Notes under the pieces: model-generated
What the model was told of the DNA's origin: nothing
What the model saw: the letters and a program-made list of their open reading frames with translations, nothing else
Database searches by the model: none
Program-made: the position numbers and the translations under genes
Part shown: positions 48,138-57,855 of the stretch, one piece after another
How the letters are laid out: every line of letters starts with the position of its first letter
Position numbering within the stretch: position 1 is the stretch's first letter
Source of the DNA: Ponticaulis koreensis DSM 19734
GTDB lineage: Bacteria > Pseudomonadota > Alphaproteobacteria > Caulobacterales > Hyphomonadaceae
NCBI RefSeq assembly: GCF_000420665.1
Contig: NZ_ATVJ01000002.1
Coordinates: forward strand, 62,001 to 126,000
DNA length: 64,000 bases
Direction: 5' to 3'

Positions 48138-49481
48138 ATGAAACGAGCCGCGGTCATTCTTGCAGCAGGCATGGGAACGCGAATGCGCTCCAAGAAGATC
48201 AAAGTGCTCCATGAAGTCGGTGGCAGACCTATGGTAGACTGGTCGCTGGCGCTGGCAGATGGCCTTGGATGCGACAAACGTATTCTCGTTATAGGAACGC
48301 ATTCCGAAGAACTGAAACGGGTCGCGGCAAACCGTGTTGGATCTGAAAATATTGCAATTCAGGATCCCCCTCAGGGTACCGGCCATGCCGTTCAATCTGC
48401 CGAGCAAGCACTTGCCGGCTTTGAGGGACATGTCGTCGTTTTGTATGCTGATACGCCGCTTCTTCCTGTAGACGCCGTTGAGAAGGCGTTTGCGTCTCTC
48501 GATGCAGGATATGCGGTCTCTGTTCTCGGATTCGATGCTGCCGAGCCCGGCGGATATGGCCGCCTGATTTGTTCTGATGAAGGCGACCTACTGAAGATCG
48601 TTGAAGCTAAAGAAACCAGCCCTGAAGAATTCGCTGTCACTTTCTGCAATTCAGGTGTCATGGCCGTCAGATCAGAATATCTGTTTGAACTCCTGTCCCG
48701 TGTCACCAATGATAACGCCAAGGGCGAATACTATTTGACCGATGTTGTCGAACTTGCGCGACAGGACGGTCTCAGAGCTAGCGCTGTACGGTGCTCTGAG
48801 GAAGACGTTCTTGGCGTAAACTCACGTGAGCAACTGGCCGAGGCCGAGAAAGTTTTTCAGTCCAAGACGCGACTCAAAATGATGGAAAACGGTGTGACGC
48901 TCATTGATCCGGACACCGTCTATTTCGCATTTGATACTCAAATTGGCGCTGATGTTGTTATCGAGCCTAATGTGTTCTTTGGTCCGGGCGTAACTGTAGC
49001 GTCGGATACGCGAATTAAAGCGTTCTCTCATCTGGAGAACTGCTCCATTGGTGAAGCGTGTCAGATCGGACCGTTTGCCCGTTTGCGTCCAGGCGCAGTT
49101 CTGCATACAGGTGTCCGTGTCGGTAATTTCGTCGAGATCAAGAACTCAGAACTCGGCGAAGGTGTCGCTGCCAACCATTTGTCTTACATTGGGGACGGTG
49201 ATGTCGGCGCGAAATCCAACATCGGGGCAGGGACGATCTTCTGTAATTATGATGGCTATTTCAAACACCGTACAACTATCGGCGAGGGGAGCTTTATCGG
49301 ATCGAATTCGTCCCTTGTGGCGCCTGTGACACTGGAAAGCGGGAGTTTTGTAGGGTCGGGCAGCGTCGTGACTAAAGACGTACCAGAAGGCGCCCTTGCC
49401 GTAGGCCGTGGAAAGCAAAAGAACATTGAAGGCTGGGCGGACACCTACAACGCCGAAATGCGTCGCAAGAAGCAGAGCTGA
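48138..49481 (+). CDS. glmU: Bifunctional N-acetylglucosamine-1-phosphate uridyltransferase / glucosamine-1-phosphate acetyltransferase
   Basis: 447 residues from the ATG at 48138; an ATG five codons earlier forms part of the GGAGAA ribosome site. The N-terminal uridyltransferase has 'ILAAGMGTRM' and 'QGTGHAV'; the C-terminal half is a left-handed beta helix built of hexapeptide repeats ('GANTRI', 'GVRVGNFVEIKNS', 'NIGAGTIFCNYDG'). It makes UDP-GlcNAc for peptidoglycan and LPS. rpiA follows after 3 bases. Confidence 0.96.
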   Translation: MKRAAVILAAGMGTRMRSKKIKVLHEVGGRPMVDWSLALADGLGCDKRILVIGTHSEELKRVAANRVGSENIAIQDPPQGTGHAVQSAEQALAGFEGHVVVLYADTPLLPVDAVEKAFASLDAGYAVSVLGFDAAEPGGYGRLICSDEGDLLKIVEAKETSPEEFAVTFCNSGVMAVRSEYLFELLSRVTNDNAKGEYYLTDVVELARQDGLRASAVRCSEEDVLGVNSREQLAEAEKVFQSKTRLKMMENGVTLIDPDTVYFAFDTQIGADVVIEPNVFFGPGVTVASDTRIKAFSHLENCSIGEACQIGPFARLRPGAVLHTGVRVGNFVEIKNSELGEGVAANHLSYIGDGDVGAKSNIGAGTIFCNYDGYFKHRTTIGEGSFIGSNSSLVAPVTLESGSFVGSGSVVTKDVPEGALAVGRGKQKNIEGWADTYNAEMRRKKQS

Positions 49482-49484
49482 TCG

Positions 49485-50192
49485 ATGTCTCAGGATGAAG
49501 CTAAACGGAATGCTGCTGCGGCGGCGATGGAATTCGTTGAAAGCGGCATGACACTGGGCCTTGGTACCGGTTCGACTGCGGCCTTCTTTGTGGAATTTCT
49601 CGCAGAAGAAATCAGTGACGGTCTGGATGTTCGCTGTGTTCCCACGTCAGTTGCAACCTTCGAACAGGCGGCAGCACTCGGTATACCCTTATTGCCGGTC
49701 GAGCAGGTCGAGCGCATTCATCTGACGGTAGACGGCGCGGATGAAATTGATCCTCATGCCTGTCTCATCAAAGGTGGCGGTGCAGCGCTGCTCAGAGAAA
49801 AAATCATCGCGAACGCATCAGATCATATGGTCGTGATCGCAGATGAAAGCAAAGCTGTGGAAACCCTTGGCGCTTTTCCGCTGCCAGTTGAGGTCTCGCC
49901 TTTCGGTTTTACAATCACGGCGAAAAAGGTTTTCGACGCTTTGAAGACATCAGGTGTAGATCAACCCATCGTGAAGCTTCGTGAGAGTCCAGTCGGCAAA
50001 CGCCCTCTTGTAACGGACGGTGGCAACTACATTTTGGACTGTCGATGTAAAGAAATACCCTCAGCACAGGCCGCCGCGCTGGCGCTCTCGGTGGTTCCGG
50101 GCGTTGTGGAACATGGACTGTTCATCAATCTCGCCAGAACCATCATTCTCGGAGACGATGAAGGCGCGCAGATCCTGGAATTTGAATATTAG
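49485..50192 (+). CDS. rpiA: Ribose-5-phosphate isomerase A
   Basis: 235 residues. Substrate-binding and catalytic blocks 'GLGTGSTAAFF', 'TVDGADEID' and 'IKGGGAALLREKII' (catalytic Glu in the last) are intact. It interconverts ribose-5-phosphate and ribulose-5-phosphate in the pentose phosphate pathway. It lies 3 bases after glmU and 9 before gor, suggesting an operon. Confidence 0.96.
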   Translation: MSQDEAKRNAAAAAMEFVESGMTLGLGTGSTAAFFVEFLAEEISDGLDVRCVPTSVATFEQAAALGIPLLPVEQVERIHLTVDGADEIDPHACLIKGGGAALLREKIIANASDHMVVIADESKAVETLGAFPLPVEVSPFGFTITAKKVFDALKTSGVDQPIVKLRESPVGKRPLVTDGGNYILDCRCKEIPSAQAAALALSVVPGVVEHGLFINLARTIILGDDEGAQILEFEY

Positions 50193-50201
50193 GAGCGACT
50201 T

Positions 50202-51575
50202 ATGGCCTATGATTATGATTTGTTTGTGATTGGTGCCGGTTCCGGCGGCGTTCGCGCTGCGCGCCGTGCGGCCATGGCGGGTGCCAAAGTCGCGATCGCA
50301 GAAGAATATCGTGTGGGCGGTACGTGCGTCATACGTGGCTGCGTTCCGAAGAAGTACATGGTTTATGCCAGCGAGTTCGGTCGCATGTTTGAACATGCGA
50401 AAGGCTTCGGCTGGACAGCAGAGAACGTAGAATTCGACTTCGCGTCTTTCATGACGACACTGCATGCTGAAGTCGATCGCCTGTCCGGCATCTATACCCG
50501 TAACCTGAATAACGCTGGTGTCGATGTTCATGAGGAACGAGCAGAGTTTCTTGATGCGCATACATTGCGTCTGACGACGTCCGGCAAGCATATTACTGCG
50601 GAAAAGGTTCTGATCGCCACAGGCGGTGAGCCATGGATGCCGCCGGAAATTCCGGGTATCGAGCACGCAATCACTTCAAACGAAGTGTTCCATCTTAAAT
50701 CTTTGCCTAAAAGGATGGTTATCGCGGGTGGCGGCTTTATTGCTGTGGAATTTGCCGGCGTGTTTGCTGGTCTCGGTGTCGAAACAACGCTGATTTATCG
50801 CGGCGATACGGTTCTCAATGGTTTCGATTGGGATATTCGAACTCATGTCCATGAAGAGCTGAAGCGTAAGGGCGTTCGTGTGGTGACGCAGGCGACGATC
50901 AACGAGATCAAAGAGGCGGGCGCTTCCCACGAAGTGACGTTCTCCAACGGTGAAACCTGCGATGCGGATGTCGTTCTCATGGCGCTTGGGCGTATTCCGG
51001 ATACGGACGGCCTGGGACTGGAGCTGGCCGGAGTTCATTCCGACGCCAAGGGCGCCATTGAGGTCGATCAATATTCCAAGACAAATGTGGACCATATCTG
51101 GGCAGTTGGTGACGTAACGAACCGTATGAATTTGACGCCTGTTGCGATCCGCGAGGGTCAGGCCTTTGCTGAATCTGTCTTCCAGAATGATCCAAACTTC
51201 TTCACTTATGATAATGTGCCGACGGCAGTCTTTACGCAGCCGCCGGTGGGCACTGTAGGGCTGTCAGAAGAAGATGCGCGCCACAAATACGGCGCGATCG
51301 ATATCTACAAGACAACTTTCCGTCCGATGAAAGATCTTCTGACCGGCGACGAAGAGCGCGTGATGATGAAACTCGTCGTGCGCGAAGAAGATCAGGTCGT
51401 TCTTGGGTGTCATATCGTAGGTCCTGAAGCACCGGAGGTTATTCAGGCGGTCGCAATTGCGGTGAAAATGGGCGCGACCAAGCAGGATTTCGACCGAACT
51501 TGCGCGCTTCATCCGTCAATCGCCGAAGAGCTTGTCACAATGCGTGAGAAGTACATTCCGCCAGAGCTTGCCTGA
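50202..51575 (+). CDS. gor: Glutathione-disulfide reductase
   Basis: 457 residues. FAD motif G-A-G-S-G-G at 11-16, redox-active Cys42 and Cys47 in G-T-C-V-I-R-G-C-V-P-K-K, the NADPH Rossmann motif 'AGGGFIAVEFAGVFAGLG', and the C-terminal His437-Glu442 pair in L-H-P-S-I-A-E-E. The dyad plus 'TVGLSEEDA' and 'IDIYKTTFRPM' fit Gor rather than other disulfide reductases. It keeps glutathione reduced. rpiA-gor adjacency is common in alphaproteobacteria. Confidence 0.93.
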   Translation: MAYDYDLFVIGAGSGGVRAARRAAMAGAKVAIAEEYRVGGTCVIRGCVPKKYMVYASEFGRMFEHAKGFGWTAENVEFDFASFMTTLHAEVDRLSGIYTRNLNNAGVDVHEERAEFLDAHTLRLTTSGKHITAEKVLIATGGEPWMPPEIPGIEHAITSNEVFHLKSLPKRMVIAGGGFIAVEFAGVFAGLGVETTLIYRGDTVLNGFDWDIRTHVHEELKRKGVRVVTQATINEIKEAGASHEVTFSNGETCDADVVLMALGRIPDTDGLGLELAGVHSDAKGAIEVDQYSKTNVDHIWAVGDVTNRMNLTPVAIREGQAFAESVFQNDPNFFTYDNVPTAVFTQPPVGTVGLSEEDARHKYGAIDIYKTTFRPMKDLLTGDEERVMMKLVVREEDQVVLGCHIVGPEAPEVIQAVAIAVKMGATKQDFDRTCALHPSIAEELVTMREKYIPPELA

Positions 51576-51743
51576 CGCAGTCCAGCCCGTTCCTGGATTT
51601 CGATAAAGATGGAAGCAGGCGCCTAAGGCTATTCGAAATAGCGCAATAACTTTCTAAAATCGCCGTAAATCAGTCGATATTCTAAAAAATACTTGCGCTG
51701 TTTCGGGGTTAGTGATGAATATCGCGGCTTCATGGAGAAAAAA

Positions 51744-53132
51744 ATGTCTTGGACACCCTCTTCCTGGCGGGAAAGGCCAGCGAAACATATTCCCGAAGAT
51801 TACCCTGATGAGTCGCGCCTTGCGGCTGTCGAGGAGCAATTGAAAAGCTATCCGCCACTCGTGTTTGCCGGTGAGGCGCGCCGTCTTCGCAAGCGTCTGG
51901 CTGAAGTTGCCGCGGGCAAAGCGTTTCTGCTTCAGGGCGGGGATTGCGCTGAGAGCTTTAAGGAATTCCATCCGAACAATATTCGCGACACCTTCCGCGT
52001 TATTCTTCAGATGGCGGTCGTTCTGACATTTGCAGCGGAGAAGCCTGTTGTAAAAGTTGGTCGTATTGCTGGCCAGTTCGCGAAACCTCGCTCGAGCGCG
52101 GTTGAGGCAATTGGCGGCGTAGAGCTACCTTCATATCGTGGTGATATCATCAACGGTATGGACTTCGACGACGCATCGCGTGCGCCGGATCCGGGGCGTT
52201 TGCTTCAGGCATATTCTCAGTCAGCGGCGACGCTGAACCTTCTGCGAGCGTTTTCTCAGGGCGGTTATGCCGACCTAAATAACGTCCACACGTGGATGCT
52301 GGGATTCATCGAGCGGTCTCCGCAAGGTGAGAAGTATGCTGCGCTCGCAGACCAGATCTCGAAATCCATGGCCTTCATGCGTGCGTGCGGTATTTCACCA
52401 GACACGACGCCGGAAGTTCAGCAGGTCGAGTTCTATACGTCGCACGAAGCACTTCTGCTGGGGTACGAGGAAGCTCTGACCCGCATCGATTCGACGACGG
52501 GCGAATGGTACGACACATCTGCTCACATGCTGTGGATCGGTCACCGCACACGACAAATTGATCATGCGCATGTCGAGTTCTGTAAGGGTGTCAAAAACCC
52601 GATCGGGATCAAATGCGGACCGGGTCTTGAGACTGACGAACTTCTTCGTTTGATCGAAACGCTGAACCCGAAAGATGAGGCGGGACGTATCGTTCTGATC
52701 GCGCGTTTTGGCGCTGATGGCGTCGCACAGGGGCTGCCAGGGCTGGTTCGCGCCGTTCAGGCGTCCGGTCGAAACGTGGTCTGGTCGTCTGACCCAATGC
52801 ACGGCAATACGCTGAAGACGGACAACGGATTCAAGACACGTCCTGTCGATCGTATCCTGTCTGAAGTTCGTGACTTCATCGACATCGTCTCCAGTGAAGG
52901 TGCTCACCCGGGCGGTGTTCACTTTGAAATGACTGGACAAGACGTAACAGAGTGTATTGGTGGCGCGCAGGCAATCTCTGAAGAAGATTTGTCGTCCCGA
53001 TATCACACTCATTGTGACCCGCGACTCAACGGTGAGCAGGCTCTCGAGCTTGCATTCCTGATCGCGGAGAAGCTGCAGTCCATGACTGAGCGCTCTCAGG
53101 CGGCAATGTCTTCTACGGCTGCAGTTTTATAA
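51744..53132 (+). CDS. aroG: 3-deoxy-7-phosphoheptulonate synthase, class II
   Basis: 462 residues from the ATG at 51744 (GGAGA 5 bases upstream); two upstream ATGs lie in the leader. Class II (plant-like, AroAII) landmarks are '[20 protein letters not shown]' at the start, '[11 protein letters not shown]', '[20 protein letters not shown]' and 'NPIGIKCGP'. It makes DAHP from erythrose-4-phosphate and phosphoenolpyruvate, the first step of aromatic synthesis. The upstream gap of about 170 bases follows gor and may hold its own promoter; no trp-type attenuator is evident. Confidence 0.95.
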   Translation: MSWTPSSWRERPAKHIPEDYPDESRLAAVEEQLKSYPPLVFAGEARRLRKRLAEVAAGKAFLLQGGDCAESFKEFHPNNIRDTFRVILQMAVVLTFAAEKPVVKVGRIAGQFAKPRSSAVEAIGGVELPSYRGDIINGMDFDDASRAPDPGRLLQAYSQSAATLNLLRAFSQGGYADLNNVHTWMLGFIERSPQGEKYAALADQISKSMAFMRACGISPDTTPEVQQVEFYTSHEALLLGYEEALTRIDSTTGEWYDTSAHMLWIGHRTRQIDHAHVEFCKGVKNPIGIKCGPGLETDELLRLIETLNPKDEAGRIVLIARFGADGVAQGLPGLVRAVQASGRNVVWSSDPMHGNTLKTDNGFKTRPVDRILSEVRDFIDIVSSEGAHPGGVHFEMTGQDVTECIGGAQAISEEDLSSRYHTHCDPRLNGEQALELAFLIAEKLQSMTERSQAAMSSTAAVL

Positions 53133-53148
53133 ACGGACACACATAACC

Positions 53149-54516
53149 ATGACCAAGCGGGCATGGCCCGCTTGGGCCGATCCGAAAGATATTCTGGACC
53201 TATTACGACTATCACTACCGATAGCCATTTCGCGTGCGTCATTTATGTTGATGATGCTCACCGACACGATTGTGCTCGGGCGTAATAGACCAGAAGAGCT
53301 TCCATACGTTCTGAATTCCCATTTGCCGGTCGGCGTTCTGCTTGGCCTGTCGCTCGGGATTTTGCTTGGCGTGTCTGTCATGACGGCTGAATTTTCAGGC
53401 AAGGGCGAGGCGCACAAAACCGGACGGATTTTCCGGCGCGGGGTTGTGTCGGCTTTGTTGCTGGGCATCGTGGGCGTGGTGCCGATGTTCTTCGGCGCGC
53501 ATTGGCTCTATAGCTCTCTAGGCTTTGAGGGCGCCGTTCTGGAAGGCACGACGACGGTTACCCGCATCCTCGCCTTCGCAATGCTGGCGCAGATCTTCAA
53601 CACGACCATGACTTATTATCTGGAAGCGCTAAGAAAACCGCTTCTGGTATCGGTCGCGATGTATATCGGCGTTATGGTGAACCTAATGCTGGACCTGGCA
53701 TTCGTGTCGGGCAGCTGGGGCTTTCCTGAGCTGGGCGCGACAGGCGTGGCATTCGCTACTACAGGAACAAACTGGTGCCTGATGTTCGTCCTGCTTGGCT
53801 TTGTCGCGTGGAAAACGCCGGCATTCAAAAGCTCTGGTGAGAAACAGGACGGCGAAGCAAAGCGCCAGATCTCTGTCGGTATGGGCATGGCCGTGAGCAA
53901 TGTCGCCGAATTCGGCTCGTTCAACTTCACCCATATCATTGCGACGTGGATCGGGATTGCTGCGGCCTCGGTTTACGGAATGATGTTCCAGACCATTGGT
54001 TTTGTCTTCATGGCGTTTCTGGGCATCGGCACGGCGACCTCTGTCCGCGTCGCCGAAAGAGTAGGGCGCGGAGAGTTCGGCGCAGTCCAAAATGCGTCGA
54101 GGCTCGGTTTGCTCGTTTGTGTCATGGTGGGCGCTGCTGCGGCTCTGCTGATGTCTGTGGCCAATGACGGACTGGCATCGGTCTTCGTTCAGCGAGATGC
54201 TCTGGTCGCAAATGTGCTGCTGCACCCCGAGCTCTCAGCCATGATCCTGTTTGCTGCCGGCATTGTGATTTTTGACGGATTACAAAACGTTGCCGCGATG
54301 GCGGCCCGTGCACAAGGGCTGGTCTGGCAGCCAGCTATTGCACACCTTGCAAGCTATATCGTGATTATGTTGCCGCTGGCCTGGTATCTTGGTCTTGTTG
54401 AGGGGCGCGGCGTTCAGGGTATGGCGGAAGCGGTACTGGTTGCCTCCGTGTTTGCTGCGATCACTCAGCTCGTCATTCTGGAAGTGCTCCCGCGTCGGGC
54501 ACTAAAAAAGGGCTGA
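53149..54516 (+). CDS. MATE family multidrug/toxin exporter
   Basis: 455 residues with about twelve hydrophobic segments in the two-fold repeat of the MATE family. The 'PIAISRASFMLMMLTDTIVLG' opening and the echo 'VAEFGSFNFTHIIATWIGIAAASVYG' in the second half are typical. MATE proteins exchange Na+ or H+ for cationic drugs or toxic compounds. The substrate is unknown. It begins 16 bases after aroG and ends at a strong terminator. Confidence 0.88.
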   Translation: MTKRAWPAWADPKDILDLLRLSLPIAISRASFMLMMLTDTIVLGRNRPEELPYVLNSHLPVGVLLGLSLGILLGVSVMTAEFSGKGEAHKTGRIFRRGVVSALLLGIVGVVPMFFGAHWLYSSLGFEGAVLEGTTTVTRILAFAMLAQIFNTTMTYYLEALRKPLLVSVAMYIGVMVNLMLDLAFVSGSWGFPELGATGVAFATTGTNWCLMFVLLGFVAWKTPAFKSSGEKQDGEAKRQISVGMGMAVSNVAEFGSFNFTHIIATWIGIAAASVYGMMFQTIGFVFMAFLGIGTATSVRVAERVGRGEFGAVQNASRLGLLVCVMVGAAAALLMSVANDGLASVFVQRDALVANVLLHPELSAMILFAAGIVIFDGLQNVAAMAARAQGLVWQPAIAHLASYIVIMLPLAWYLGLVEGRGVQGMAEAVLVASVFAAITQLVILEVLPRRALKKG

Positions 54517-54540
54517 GACTTTTGTCCCAGCCCTTTTTAA
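54504..54540. terminator. Bidirectional terminator between the MATE gene and hup
   Basis: AAAAAGGGCTG-...-CAGCCCTTTTT with an inner loop containing GAGACTTTTGTC gives a strong stem flanked by A and T runs. It closes the MATE gene and the convergent HU gene. Confidence 0.9.
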
Positions 54541-54557
54541 ACCCAGAGAAAAATCTC

Positions 54558-54824
54558 TTAGAGTTCTTTCAGCTGTTTAGCTGGCTTGAATACAGCAACC
54601 GTACGCGCTGGGATCTGGATCTTCTCGCGAGTAGATGGGTTGATGCCTTCGCGTGCAGCGCGGTCTTTCGTTGCGAAAGAGCCGAAGCCAGCGATTGCTA
54701 CAGAATCTTTAGCTTTCAGGCTTTCAGCGATCGCGTCGAATGTCGCGTCGATAACCGCTGATGTGTCTTTAGTTGTCGTGCCGCACTTGTCTGCGACAGC
54801 TTTAACGAGTTCTGATTTTTTCAT
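54558..54824 (-). CDS. hup: HU family DNA-binding protein
   Basis: 88 residues, one HU subunit. 'MKKSELVKAVADKCGTTTK' opens the helical dimer body and 'GFGSFATKDRAAREGINPST' contains the family signature before the DNA-bending arms. HU compacts and bends DNA. A GAGGAG site lies 8 bases upstream. In many relatives hupB follows lon; here it stands alone. Confidence 0.95.
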   Translation of the reverse strand: MKKSELVKAVADKCGTTTKDTSAVIDATFDAIAESLKAKDSVAIAGFGSFATKDRAAREGINPSTREKIQIPARTVAVFKPAKQLKEL

Positions 54825-54856
54825 TTTTCATGCTCCTCAACGAAACGCATACCTAA

Positions 54857-54885
54857 GGTATTCGATAGCCCAGCAGATTCGTCAA
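54857..54885 (-). promoter_or_regulatory. Putative promoter of hup
   Basis: On the minus strand TTGACG and AATACC are separated by 17 bases and lie about 33 bases before the hup start. The -10 is weak. Confidence 0.4.
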
Positions 54886-55031
54886 AGAAAATGCAGCCAC
54901 AACCGCGTAATATCGGGGCTTTTCGGCCTGTTTTGCTGCTCTTTCTGTGGATTTCCTGCTAATTCGTCGGAAATGGCGGGGCATTTTTCCCGTTTTTGGC
55001 GACGCTTGGAGCCGGAATTTGGCGGTTTTTG

Positions 55032-55056
55032 CTACGAATCGGAATGTGATTCGTAG
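55032..55056. repeat. Inverted repeat CTACGAATC-N7-GATTCGTAG
   Basis: A perfect nine-base inverted repeat with a seven-base spacer in the long gap (54825-55252) between hup and the oxidoreductase gene. It may be an operator. The gap otherwise contains no gene I can see. Confidence 0.55.
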
Positions 55057-55093
55057 GAATGACGGGCGATTCTCGAATTAGTGGTCCGGGATT

Positions 55094-55113
55094 TTCGGTC
55101 TCTGGAGACCGAA
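55094..55113. repeat. Inverted repeat TTCGGTCTC-TG-GAGACCGAA
   Basis: A perfect nine-base inverted repeat with a two-base centre, 139 bases before the oxidoreductase start. The symmetry is that of a dimeric repressor site; no T tract follows. Confidence 0.55.
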
Positions 55114-55252
55114 TTCGACGTTTCTATTAATGCAAGTGTCTCGAAGCTGGTCACGCGCACGAACGTCTGTAAAAGGATGCAACAGACTGTGACTGGTCGC
55201 GGACCTTCGGTGCTGATACTTGCGAGCGAAATCCGTATGTAAGGAGAGAGAT

Positions 55253-56164
55253 GTGTCTGAACTAAGAGTGGGTGTCGCCGGAGCTGGCGTTTTTGGAAAT
55301 TATCACGCTCAGAAGGCAGCAGCGTCCGCTACAACATCGCTTTCCGGAATTTTCGACATTGATGACGCGCGCGGCAAAGGTGTTGCTGCGCCTTATGGCG
55401 TTCCTAATTATACAAAACTCGAAGACCTGCTCGACGTAAGTGATGCGATCGTTGTTGCGGTTCCTGCAGTCTACCACGCGGATCTGGTTCGCCGCGCGCT
55501 CGCAGCTGACAAACATGTGCTCGTAGAAAAGCCTCTGGCGCTCACTGAGAGCGTTGCGCGAGACCTCGCTGGCGAAGCCGTGAAGAAAGGCCTGATCCTG
55601 CAGGTGGGCCACCAGGAGCGTTTCGTCGCAAAAGCGATGGGCATGTTCCGGATTGAAGAAACGCCGAAGCTGATGGAGTCGATCAGATTCTCTCCTCCAT
55701 CGCCTGAAGGTCGCGCAGGTGATGTCTCTGTGATCTGGGATCTGATGATCCATGACCTGGATCTGGCAGGGTGCCTGATTGAAGGACGCTTCAAAGAGGT
55801 TGATGCAAAAGGTGCTCGTCTTCACACCGATCACATCGACGAGGCTGAGGCGACCTTCACCTATTCGTCCGGAGCGCAGGCCGTACTGAAAGCCAGCCGT
55901 GCTGCAAAAGCCCGGGAGCGTAAAATGCGCGTCGTTTATGAGTCTGGAGAGATAAGCGTAGATTTCCTGACCCGCGAAGTCGTGAACACCACCCCTTATG
56001 AAATCCGTGTGGATGTTTCCTCTGTACTCCCAGACCCTCTGCTCGCAGCCGATGAAAGCTTCTATCGAGCCTGTCTCGGGTATCAGAACTCCATGATCCC
56101 AGGGCACGGCGCGATTGCGGCGGTCGCAATGGCTGAAGCTGCGGAAGCGGCTATCGAGTCATAA
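55253..56164 (+). CDS. Gfo/Idh/MocA family oxidoreductase
   Basis: 303 residues from the GTG at 55253, chosen for AAGGAG 6 bases upstream. N-terminal NAD(P) fold 'VGVAGAGVFGNYHAQ' (6-20), then the family E-K-P at 92-94 (in VEKPLALTE) that positions the sugar, and 'VGHQERF'. It oxidises or isomerises sugars or inositols, substrate unknown. The two inverted repeats upstream suggest regulation by a dimeric repressor. nadE begins 38 bases downstream. Confidence 0.9.
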   Translation: MSELRVGVAGAGVFGNYHAQKAAASATTSLSGIFDIDDARGKGVAAPYGVPNYTKLEDLLDVSDAIVVAVPAVYHADLVRRALAADKHVLVEKPLALTESVARDLAGEAVKKGLILQVGHQERFVAKAMGMFRIEETPKLMESIRFSPPSPEGRAGDVSVIWDLMIHDLDLAGCLIEGRFKEVDAKGARLHTDHIDEAEATFTYSSGAQAVLKASRAAKARERKMRVVYESGEISVDFLTREVVNTTPYEIRVDVSSVLPDPLLAADESFYRACLGYQNSMIPGHGAIAAVAMAEAAEAAIES

Positions 56165-56202
56165 TACTTTTCATACCTAGGAACCGGGTGTAACTCGCGC
56201 TT

Positions 56203-57855
56203 ATGTCGAAATCTCTGAGAATAACTGTCGCGCAACTGAACCCGATTGTTGGTGATGTCAGCGGAAACCTGAAACTCGCTCTTGAAGCGCTTGAGCAGGC
56301 TCGTGCAGAGCGCTCCGATCTGTTAGTGTTTTCCGAGCTTTTCCTCTTCGGCTATCCGCCAGAAGATCTGGTGTTGAAGCCAAGTGTTCATGCCGCGTGT
56401 CAGGTAGCGCTAAGCGAATTGGAGCAGGCGCTTCAGAAGAATGATCCGGCAATCGTCATTGGTGCGCCATTCCGTGATGGCACATCGGTCTATAATAGCG
56501 CGTTCCTGCTCCAGCATGGTGCGTTGGCCAAACGGTATGACAAGCACGAGCTGCCGGACTATGGCGTTTTTGATGATAGCCGGGTTTTCACTGCGGGTGC
56601 GATCGATAATCCAAGCTTCGAACTTAAAGGCGTACGTGTCGGCGTCGCGATCTGCGAAGACATCTGGTTCAACCGCGTTCCTGATGCCGTAAAGGCGACA
56701 GGCGCCGACCTGATGCTCGCGCTTAACGCGTCTCCGTGGCGAAGGACAATTCACCGCGAACGCCGTACTGCGTTTGCGCGATGGGAAAGCCCGGACCTGC
56801 CTTACATTTTTATCAATCAGATCGGCGCTCAGGATGAGTTGGTATTTGATGGTGCGTCTTATGTATGGTCCGCATCAGATCGCCATTCCTGGCTGTTCCC
56901 GGATTTCGAGAGCGGCATCCGCACATTTGATTTCGATGCGTCTGCAAAATCATTTCAGGTCGAGTCGTGCGAGGGGCCAAGTGAAGCAGAAAAGGCGGAC
57001 TATCAGGCGGCTGTTCTTGCCCTTGGCGACTATGTCCGTAAAAACCGCTTCCCCGGTGTGGTGCTCGGATTGTCCGGCGGCATAGACTCCGCGCTAACAG
57101 CAGCGATAGCCGTAGATGCGTTGGGAGCCGATAAAGTCTGGTGCGTTATGCTTCCTTCAAAGTATACGAGCGACCATAGCCTTGAAGACGCTAAAGCCTG
57201 CGCGGAAGCGCTTGGCGTGCGCTACGATACGATCTCGATTGCTGAGGGCGTAACCGCGCTGGACGCGATGCTTAGCGAACAGTTTGCTGATCGAGAGCCC
57301 GATACGACCGAAGAGAACATTCAGTCTCGCCTTCGTGGTGTGACACTGATGGCGCTATCCAACAAGTTCGGGCATATGGTTGTCACGACAGGTAACAAGT
57401 CGGAAATGGCGGTCGGCTACGCGACGCTCTACGGTGATATGTGTGGCGGCTATAATCCGCTCAAGGATTTCTATAAAACTGAAGTTTTTCAGATTTGTCG
57501 CTGGAGAAACGAATGTGACGCTTCCGAATTTCTAGGTCCGACGGGCGAAGTCATTCCAGAGCGTATCATCACAAAGCCCCCGAGCGCAGAATTGCGTGAA
57601 GATCAGAAAGACGAAGACAGCCTGCCGCCTTACGAAGTGCTGGATGACATTTTGCGTGGTCTCGTCGATTTTGAGATGTCGACGGACCAGATCATCGACC
57701 GCGGACATCCGAGAGAGACGGTGAATCGGATCGAGCATTTGCTCTACATATCTGAATACAAACGTCGGCAGTCGGCGTCCGGGCCTAAAATCGGGCCTCG
57801 TAATTTCGGACGCGACCGTCGTTATCCGATCACCAGCCGCTGGCGTGATGCTTAG
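56203..57855 (+). CDS. nadE: Glutamine-dependent NAD+ synthetase
   Basis: 550 residues, two domains. The N-terminal nitrilase-fold glutaminase has Glu45 (in FSELFLFG), Lys114 (in DKHELP) and Cys151 (in VAICEDIWFN). The C-terminal ATP-pyrophosphatase has S-G-G-I-D-S at 291-296 and 'TTGNKSEMAVGYATLYGDM'. It makes NAD+ from nicotinic acid adenine dinucleotide with glutamine as nitrogen donor. The next gene's ATG lies inside its stop region. Confidence 0.96.
   Translation: MSKSLRITVAQLNPIVGDVSGNLKLALEALEQARAERSDLLVFSELFLFGYPPEDLVLKPSVHAACQVALSELEQALQKNDPAIVIGAPFRDGTSVYNSAFLLQHGALAKRYDKHELPDYGVFDDSRVFTAGAIDNPSFELKGVRVGVAICEDIWFNRVPDAVKATGADLMLALNASPWRRTIHRERRTAFARWESPDLPYIFINQIGAQDELVFDGASYVWSASDRHSWLFPDFESGIRTFDFDASAKSFQVESCEGPSEAEKADYQAAVLALGDYVRKNRFPGVVLGLSGGIDSALTAAIAVDALGADKVWCVMLPSKYTSDHSLEDAKACAEALGVRYDTISIAEGVTALDAMLSEQFADREPDTTEENIQSRLRGVTLMALSNKFGHMVVTTGNKSEMAVGYATLYGDMCGGYNPLKDFYKTEVFQICRWRNECDASEFLGPTGEVIPERIITKPPSAELREDQKDEDSLPPYEVLDDILRGLVDFEMSTDQIIDRGHPRETVNRIEHLLYISEYKRRQSASGPKIGPRNFGRDRRYPITSRWRDA

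Noticed and set aside
55262-56107. 281-residue minus-strand frame opposite the Gfo/Idh/MocA gene
   Set aside because: Overlaps the whole recognised gene and shows no family signature.
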